This document shows, one piece after another, positions 1 to 6,723 of a stretch of 6,723 nt of DNA (positions are counted from its first letter, which is position 1; each line of letters opens with the position of its first letter). The position numbers and the translations under genes were made by a program. The notes beneath the pieces were generated by a model. The model had not been told where the DNA came from, made no database searches, and was given only the letters and a program-made list of their open reading frames with translations. The stretch lies in contig JAJZVE010000254.1 of NCBI GenBank assembly GCA_021845835.1, forward strand, positions 1 to 6,723. The letters run 5' to 3'. Source of the stretch: Pseudomonadota bacterium. Lineage in GTDB: Bacteria > Pseudomonadota > Alphaproteobacteria > Acetobacterales > Acetobacteraceae.

Positions 1-401
1 GGAACTGCATCGCCTGGCGCGGCCCGGCGCACGCATGATCCTGCGCGTGCCTTACGGCGCCTCCAACGACGCCGACGAGGACCCGACGCACCGGCACCGG
101 CTGTTCGAGGGATCGTTCGTCTATTACGCCCAGCCGGCCTATTCCCGCGCCGATTACGGCTATCGTGGCGACTGGGAGGTGGAGCGGGTGAAGCTGGCGC
201 TTCGCCCCGAGGCGCTGGCCGCCGCAGGATTCGCGGCAGCGCGAGGTGGCACGGGCACGCAACGCGGTGCAGGAAATGATCGTGCATCTGCGCGCGGTCA
301 AGCCGGTGCGCCCGTGCGATGTCGCGCTGCTGCGCTGGCCCGTGCCGGACCTCGTCGGCTCGACGCTCGACTTCGACAGCGGGTTCGAACGCACGCCCTG
401 A
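1..401 (+). pseudogene. C-terminal part of a class I SAM-dependent methyltransferase, 5' end outside the window, apparent frameshift
   Basis: The first part is read in the frame starting at base 2. It contains the stretch LRVPYGASNDADEDPTH followed by FVYYAQPAYSRADYGYRGDW, which I recognise from the C-terminal half of bacterial class I SAM-dependent methyltransferases; the substrate is unknown. From about base 243 the convincing protein lies in another frame (third frame), reading EVARARNAVQEMIVHLRAVK and ending PDLVGSTLDFDSGFERTP at a TGA at 399-401. Third-position G/C is high in the first frame up to about 221 and in the second frame after 243, while the first frame afterwards fills with atypical codons. 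The second frame is open only from 192, so the switch lies between 192 and about 243. Removing one base would give a continuous 132-codon tail. The SAM-binding N-terminal part is not visible. It could be a true pseudogene or a sequencing error. It is convergent with lpdA, with six bases between stop codons. The family call is from memory of motifs. Confidence 0.7.
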
Positions 402-407
402 CCGCGT

Positions 408-1799
408 TCAGATGTGCAGCGCCCGACCCTCGACCGCCAGCGCCGCTTCCTTCACCGCTTCCGACAGGCTCGGGTGCGCGTGGCAGATGCGGGCCACGTC
501 CTCCGCCGAGGCGCCGAACTCCATCGCCGTCGCCAGTTCGGCGATCAGCGTGCCGGCGTCGGGGCCGATGATGTGCGCGCCGAGCACCCGGTCCGTCGCC
601 TTGTCGGCGAGGATCTTCACGAACCCCTCGGTCATGCCCATCGCCCGCGCGCGGCCGTTGGCGGTGAACGGGAATTTTCCCACGTTGTAGGCGACGCCGC
701 GTTCCTTCAGCGCCTCCTCGGTCTCGCCGATCGAGGCGACTTCCGGCCAGGTATAGACCACGCCCGGAATCACGCCGTAGTTCACGTGTCCCGCCTGCCC
801 GGCGAGGATTTCCGCGAGCGCGACGCCCTCGTCCTCCGCCTTGTGCGCCAGCATCGGGCCGGCGATCACGTCGCCGATGGCGTAGATGCCGGGCACGTTG
901 GTGGCGTAGTGCGCGTCGGTCCTGACCCGGCCGCGCTCGTCCAGCGCCACGCCGAGCACCTCCAGGCCGAGGCCGGCGGTGAACGGACGCCGCCCGATCG
1001 CCACCAGCACCACGTCGGCGCGCAGCGTTTCTGCCGCTCCGCCCTTGGCCGGCTCCAGCGTCAGCGCCACGCCTTCGTTGTCCTGCGCCGCCGCGGTGAC
1101 TTTCGTGGACAGGCGGAAGGTCAGACCCTGCTTGCCCAGCACGCGCTGGAACGCTTTTCCGACTTCGCCGTCCATGCCCGGCACGATGCGGTCGAGGAAC
1201 TCCACGACCGTGACCTTGGCCCCCAGCCGCTTCCAGACGCTGCCGAGTTCCAGCCCGATATAGCCGCCACCGATGACGACGAGATGGCCGGGCACCGCGT
1301 CCAGCTCCAGCGCGCCGGTGGAATCGACGATGCGCTGCTGATCGACGGCGACGCCGGGCAGCTTCACGCTCTCGCTGCCGGTGGCGATGACGATGTGCCT
1401 GGCTTCGTATTCCGCGCCGGCGACTTCGACGCGGCCGGGTGCCACGATGCGGCCGGCGCCCTTCAGCCACGACACCTTGTTCTTGTTGAACAGGAACTCC
1501 ACGCCCTTGACGTTGGCGGTGACGACCTCGCCCTTGCGCGCCTGCATGCGCGCGAGATCAAGTCTTATTCCCTCCACGATCACGCCGTGGTCCTTCAGGG
1601 CGTGGCCGGCCTCGGCGAAATTCTCGCTCGACTGCAGCAGCGCCTTGGACGGAATGCAGCCGACGTTGAGGCAGGAGCCGCCGAGCGTCGCGCGGCTCTC
1701 CACGCACGCGACCGTCATGCCGAGCTGCGCGGCCCTGAGCGCGCAGACATAGCCGCCGGGGCCGGCACCGATGACGATGACGTCGAAGGACTGGCTCAT
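408..1799 (-). CDS. lpdA: Dihydrolipoamide dehydrogenase (E3 component of the 2-oxoglutarate dehydrogenase complex)
   Basis: This 463-residue flavoprotein reoxidises the dihydrolipoyl arm of E2 and passes electrons through FAD to NAD+ in the cytoplasm (EC 1.8.1.4). The FAD-binding GAGPGG is at residues 11-16. The redox disulfide motif [13 protein letters not shown] has Cys43 and Cys48. The NAD-binding GGGYIG is at 177-182, and the second FAD motif, YAIGD, is at 306-310. The C-terminal dimerisation domain carries HAHPSLSE with the catalytic pair His442 and Glu447. Length is normal for the family. The ATG lies four bases after the sucB stop. The upstream sequence has only a weak GGA at 1811-1813, so translation is probably coupled to sucB. 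This position ties it to the 2-oxoglutarate complex, but sharing with pyruvate dehydrogenase or the glycine cleavage system cannot be excluded. Residues 77-81 use a run of codons unlike the rest of the gene (GGA ATA AGA CTT GAT). Confidence 0.97.
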   Translation of the reverse strand: MSQSFDVIVIGAGPGGYVCALRAAQLGMTVACVESRATLGGSCLNVGCIPSKALLQSSENFAEAGHALKDHGVIVEGIRLDLARMQARKGEVVTANVKGVEFLFNKNKVSWLKGAGRIVAPGRVEVAGAEYEARHIVIATGSESVKLPGVAVDQQRIVDSTGALELDAVPGHLVVIGGGYIGLELGSVWKRLGAKVTVVEFLDRIVPGMDGEVGKAFQRVLGKQGLTFRLSTKVTAAAQDNEGVALTLEPAKGGAAETLRADVVLVAIGRRPFTAGLGLEVLGVALDERGRVRTDAHYATNVPGIYAIGDVIAGPMLAHKAEDEGVALAEILAGQAGHVNYGVIPGVVYTWPEVASIGETEEALKERGVAYNVGKFPFTANGRARAMGMTEGFVKILADKATDRVLGAHIIGPDAGTLIAELATAMEFGASAEDVARICHAHPSLSEAVKEAALAVEGRALHI

Positions 1800-1803
1800 G
1801 GCG

Positions 1804-3018
1804 TCAGAGATCCAGCAGCAGGCGGCGCGGGTCTTCCACGCCTTCCTTCACGCGCACCAGGAAGGACACCGCCTCCTTCCCGTCCACGATCCGGTGGTCG
1901 TACGACAGCGCCAGGTACATCATCGGCCGGATTTCCACCTTGCCGGCGACCGCGATCGGGCGGTCCTGGATCTTGTGCATGCCCAGGATGCCGGATTGCG
2001 GCGGGTTGAGGATCGGCGTGGACATCAGGCTGCCGTAGATGCCGCCATTGGTGATGCTGAACGTGCCGCCCGCCAGCTCCTCCAGCTTCAGCGCGCCGTC
2101 GCGCGCGCGCTTGCCGAAATCGGCAATGGCCTTCTCGATCTCGGCGAAGTCCATGCGGTCGGCGCTGCGGATCACCGGCACCACGAGGCCGGACGGGCCG
2201 CCGACCGCGATGCCCATATGGACGAAGTTCTTGTAGACAATCTCGTCGCCGTCGATCTCGGCGTTAACCGCCGGGAATTCCTTCAGCGCGACCACGCAGG
2301 CGCGCACGAAGATGCTCATGAAGCCGAGCCGCGTGCCGTGCTTCTTCTCGAACGCATCGCGATACTCGCTGCGCAGCGCCATCGCCGCACTCATGTCCAC
2401 CTCGTTGAAGGTGGTCAGCATCGCCGCGCTGTTCTGCGCCTCCTTCAGCCGCGCGGCGATGGTGCGGCGCAGGCGCGTCATCTTCACGCGCTCCTCGCCC
2501 GCCTCCGGCACATGCGGCGGCCTGGCGGCCGGGGCGGGTGTGGCCGGCGCCGGGCGGTTGAGGAATTCCAGCACGTCGCCCTTGGTGATGCGCCCGTCCT
2601 TGCCGCTGCCGACGCCGAGCTGGTCGGCCGCCACCCCCTGGTCCTGCATCATCTTCGCCGCGGCCGGCAGCGGCGCCGGCATGGCGGGGCGGGACACCGG
2701 GCCGGACGGCCGCGGCGGCGGATTCACCCCGGCGGGCGGGTTCGCCGCCGGGAGCGGCTCCGGCCGTGCCGCCGGACCGGCGCCGGCCGCGAGCGTCGCC
2801 AGCACCGCGCCGACCTCGACTTCCGCGCCTTCCGGCGCCAGGATCTCGTCCAGCCGTCCGGCCGCCGGCGCGTTCACCTCCACCGTGACCTTGTCGGTCT
2901 CCAGCTCCACCAGCGGTTCGTCCGCCGCCACCGCGGCGCCGGCCTGTTTCAGCCAGCGTGCCACGGTGGCCGTGGTGACGCTCTCGCCCAGCGTGGGCAC
3001 CTTGATTTCGGTCGCCAT
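1804..3018 (-). CDS. sucB: 2-oxoglutarate dehydrogenase E2, dihydrolipoyllysine-residue succinyltransferase
   Basis: Also called odhB. This 404-residue protein is the core of the 2-oxoglutarate dehydrogenase complex and transfers the succinyl group from its lipoyl arm to CoA (EC 2.3.1.61). One N-terminal lipoyl domain covers about residues 2-77, with the lipoylated lysine at Lys43 in [10 protein letters not shown] Pro/Ala-rich linker (about 79-118) leads to a peripheral subunit-binding domain (about 115-153, ending [15 protein letters not shown]) that should hold E1 and E3. A second Pro/Ala linker (about 155-168) precedes the catalytic acyltransferase domain (about 175-404). The active-site motif SYDHRIVDG has His375 and Asp379. 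The N-terminal sequence [19 protein letters not shown] and the catalytic domain are typical of succinyltransferases rather than pyruvate-type E2. The ATG follows a GGAG at 3026-3029 with seven bases of spacing. The gene starts 25 bases after sucA and ends four bases before lpdA, so one operon is likely. Confidence 0.98.
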   Translation of the reverse strand: MATEIKVPTLGESVTTATVARWLKQAGAAVAADEPLVELETDKVTVEVNAPAAGRLDEILAPEGAEVEVGAVLATLAAGAGPAARPEPLPAANPPAGVNPPPRPSGPVSRPAMPAPLPAAAKMMQDQGVAADQLGVGSGKDGRITKGDVLEFLNRPAPATPAPAARPPHVPEAGEERVKMTRLRRTIAARLKEAQNSAAMLTTFNEVDMSAAMALRSEYRDAFEKKHGTRLGFMSIFVRACVVALKEFPAVNAEIDGDEIVYKNFVHMGIAVGGPSGLVVPVIRSADRMDFAEIEKAIADFGKRARDGALKLEELAGGTFSITNGGIYGSLMSTPILNPPQSGILGMHKIQDRPIAVAGKVEIRPMMYLALSYDHRIVDGKEAVSFLVRVKEGVEDPRRLLLDL

Positions 3019-3025
3019 CTCGCGG

Positions 3026-3029
3026 CTCC
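3026..3029 (-). promoter_or_regulatory. Ribosome binding site of sucB
   Basis: In the 25-base gap between the sucA stop and the sucB ATG, the minus strand reads GGAG followed by seven bases and the ATG. Spacing and sequence fit a Shine-Dalgarno site and support the chosen start. The gap holds no promoter or hairpin that I can see. Confidence 0.55.
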
Positions 3030-3043
3030 GCCTGGGGGTTCAA

Positions 3044-5911
<2,868 letters not shown>

Positions 5912-5917
5912 TTGGCA

Positions 5918-5927
5918 CTCTCTCTCC
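5918..5927 (-). promoter_or_regulatory. Ribosome binding site of sucA
   Basis: On the minus strand the ten bases GGAGAGAGAG lie six bases upstream of the ATG at 5911, with the strict GGAG core 12 bases away and the later GAG repeats closer. This purine run decides between the ATG at 5911 and the in-frame TTG at 5980, which has no comparable motif before it. Confidence 0.6.
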
Positions 5928-5965
5928 GGGCTGGTTCCGCGCCGGTCGTGGCGCGGCGCCGGTTC

Positions 5966-6002
5966 ATATAAGAACGACAACGCGCCGCGGGCCAGCGCGG
6001 CG
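5966..6002 (-). terminator. Possible Rho-independent terminator or attenuator between sucD and sucA
   Basis: Reading the minus strand downstream of the sucD stop, CGCCGCG (6002-5996), a six-base loop CTGGCC and CGCGGCG (5989-5983) form a perfect seven-pair all-GC stem. Two bases later follows TTGTCGTTCTTATAT (5980-5966), with nine T in fifteen bases. This is the shape of an intrinsic terminator, although the T tract is interrupted. GC hairpins arise easily in DNA of this composition, so the call is moderate. It could end sucCD transcripts, lower read-through into sucA, or simply stabilise a processed 3' end. Confidence 0.45.
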
Positions 6003-6033
6003 TGCTGTCAGACTTGCGGCGAACGCAGCCCAG

Positions 6034-6723
6034 TCAGCCTTGCAGCGCCTTCAGCATTGTGCTGCCCAGCGCCGCGGGGCTGTCGGCGACATGGATGCCG
6101 GCCGCCCGCATCGCCTCCATCTTCGCCGCCGCGGTATCGCGCCCGCCGGAAATCACCGCGCCGGCATGGCCCATCCGCCGCCCCGGCGGCGCCGTCACCC
6201 CGGCGATGAAGCCGACCGTCGGCTTCTTCACCCGGCTGCGCGCCAGGAACTCGGCGGCGTCGATCTCGCTCTGGCCGCCGATCTCGCCGATCATCACGAC
6301 CGCCTCGGTCTCCGCGTCGGCGAGGAACATCTCCAGCACCTCGATGAAGTCGGTGCCCTTCACGGGGTCACCGCCGATGCCGACACAGCTGCTCTGCCCC
6401 AGCCCGGCCGCCGTGGTCTGCGCCACCGCCTCGTAGGTGAGCGTGCCGGAGCGCGAGACGATGCCGACCTTGCCACGCCTGTGGATATGCCCGGGCATGA
6501 TGCCGATCTTGCAGGCATCCGGCGTGATCACGCCCGGACAGTTGGGGCCGATCAGACGTGAACGCGAGCCGTCCAGCGCCCGCTTCACCCGCACCATGTC
6601 GAGCACCGGAATGCCTTCGGTGATGCAGACGATCAGCGGGATTTCCGCGTCGATCGCCTCCAGGATCGCGTCCGCCGCGAACGGCGGCGGCACGTAGATG
6701 GCGCTCGCGGTCGCCCCCGTCGC
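6034..6723 (-). CDS. sucD: Succinate--CoA ligase (ADP/GDP-forming) alpha subunit, 5' end beyond the window
   Basis: The alpha subunit works with the SucC beta subunit to interconvert succinyl-CoA and succinate with nucleotide triphosphate formation (EC 6.2.1.4/6.2.1.5). The reading frame stays open to the last base of the window, giving 229 visible residues beginning [20 protein letters not shown]. Compared with family members of about 290 residues, roughly 60 N-terminal residues (most of the CoA-binding Rossmann domain) are missing. Visible hallmarks are [50 protein letters not shown] and the phosphohistidine motif [12 protein letters not shown]. Its His, visible residue 186, corresponds to the phosphorylated histidine of E. 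coli SucD. An internal GTG at 6693 is not the start, because homology continues upstream of it. sucC is expected just beyond the right edge. The 122-base gap to sucA is longer than the other gaps in the cluster and contains a possible terminator. Confidence 0.97.
   Translation of the reverse strand, partial: ATGATASAIYVPPPFAADAILEAIDAEIPLIVCITEGIPVLDMVRVKRALDGSRSRLIGPNCPGVITPDACKIGIMPGHIHRRGKVGIVSRSGTLTYEAVAQTTAAGLGQSSCVGIGGDPVKGTDFIEVLEMFLADAETEAVVMIGEIGGQSEIDAAEFLARSRVKKPTVGFIAGVTAPPGRRMGHAGAVISGGRDTAAAKMEAMRAAGIHVADSPAALGSTMLKALQG

Noticed and set aside
383..390. Eight-base palindrome GTTCGAAC
   Set aside because: It lies inside the methyltransferase reading frame, is short, and has no T tract or partner copy, so chance is the simplest explanation.
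414..2009. Plus-strand open frame of 531 codons antisense to lpdA, and another at 1771-3057
   Set aside because: Both are reverse shadows of lpdA and sucB in GC-rich DNA, with low-complexity Arg/His/Asp-rich translation and no recognised motif.
2500..2790. Repetitive GC-rich stretch resembling a DNA repeat
   Set aside because: It encodes the Pro/Ala-rich linkers of sucB around the subunit-binding domain. The repetition comes from Pro and Ala codons rather than a separate DNA element.
5912..5980. Longer sucA starting at a TTG at 5980 (23 extra residues)
   Set aside because: There is no ribosome site before the TTG, the extra residues do not resemble E1o N-termini, and the T-rich tract of the possible terminator overlaps this start. 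The ATG at 5911 has a purine-rich site.
5965..6011. Promoter-like pieces before sucA (CTGACA, TTGTCG and TATATG on the minus strand)
   Set aside because: The spacings do not fit: CTGACA lies about 35 bases from TATATG, and nothing resembling a -10 element lies 17 bases after TTGTCG.

Overview
The window is very GC-rich, with strong G/C preference at third codon positions. It carries a block of tricarboxylic-acid-cycle genes, all read from the minus strand: succinate--CoA ligase alpha subunit (sucD, 5' end cut by the window edge), 2-oxoglutarate dehydrogenase E1 (sucA/odhA), its E2 succinyltransferase (sucB/odhB) and the E3 dihydrolipoamide dehydrogenase (lpdA). This order is the one commonly seen in Alphaproteobacteria, where sucC and often mdh lie upstream of sucD. 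GC content, gene order and protein style suggest an alphaproteobacterium, possibly of the Rhodospirillales/Acetobacteraceae. That placement is inference, since no rRNA or other marker gene is present.

Layout from the right edge, following minus-strand transcription: sucD runs from the edge (6723) to 6034. A 122-base spacer (5912-6033) follows, with a GC hairpin and T-rich tract that could be a terminator or attenuator, then a purine-rich ribosome binding site. sucA spans 5911-3044, then 25 bases with a GGAG motif lead to sucB (3018-1804). Only 4 bases separate sucB from lpdA (1799-408). A gene on the opposite strand enters from the left edge and stops at 401, six bases from the lpdA stop codon. 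It encodes the C-terminal part of a class I SAM-dependent methyltransferase and appears to carry a frameshift.

The genes work together directly. E1 decarboxylates 2-oxoglutarate and passes the succinyl group to the E2 lipoyl arm. E2 makes succinyl-CoA, and E3 reoxidises the lipoyl group with NAD+. The succinate--CoA ligase then converts succinyl-CoA to succinate with nucleotide triphosphate formation. All expected catalytic motifs are present in the visible parts of these proteins.

I found no mobile element, CRISPR array, RNA gene or unfamiliar system. Apart from the frameshifted methyltransferase, the region looks like an ordinary core-metabolism operon. No stretch over 300 bases lacks a gene.
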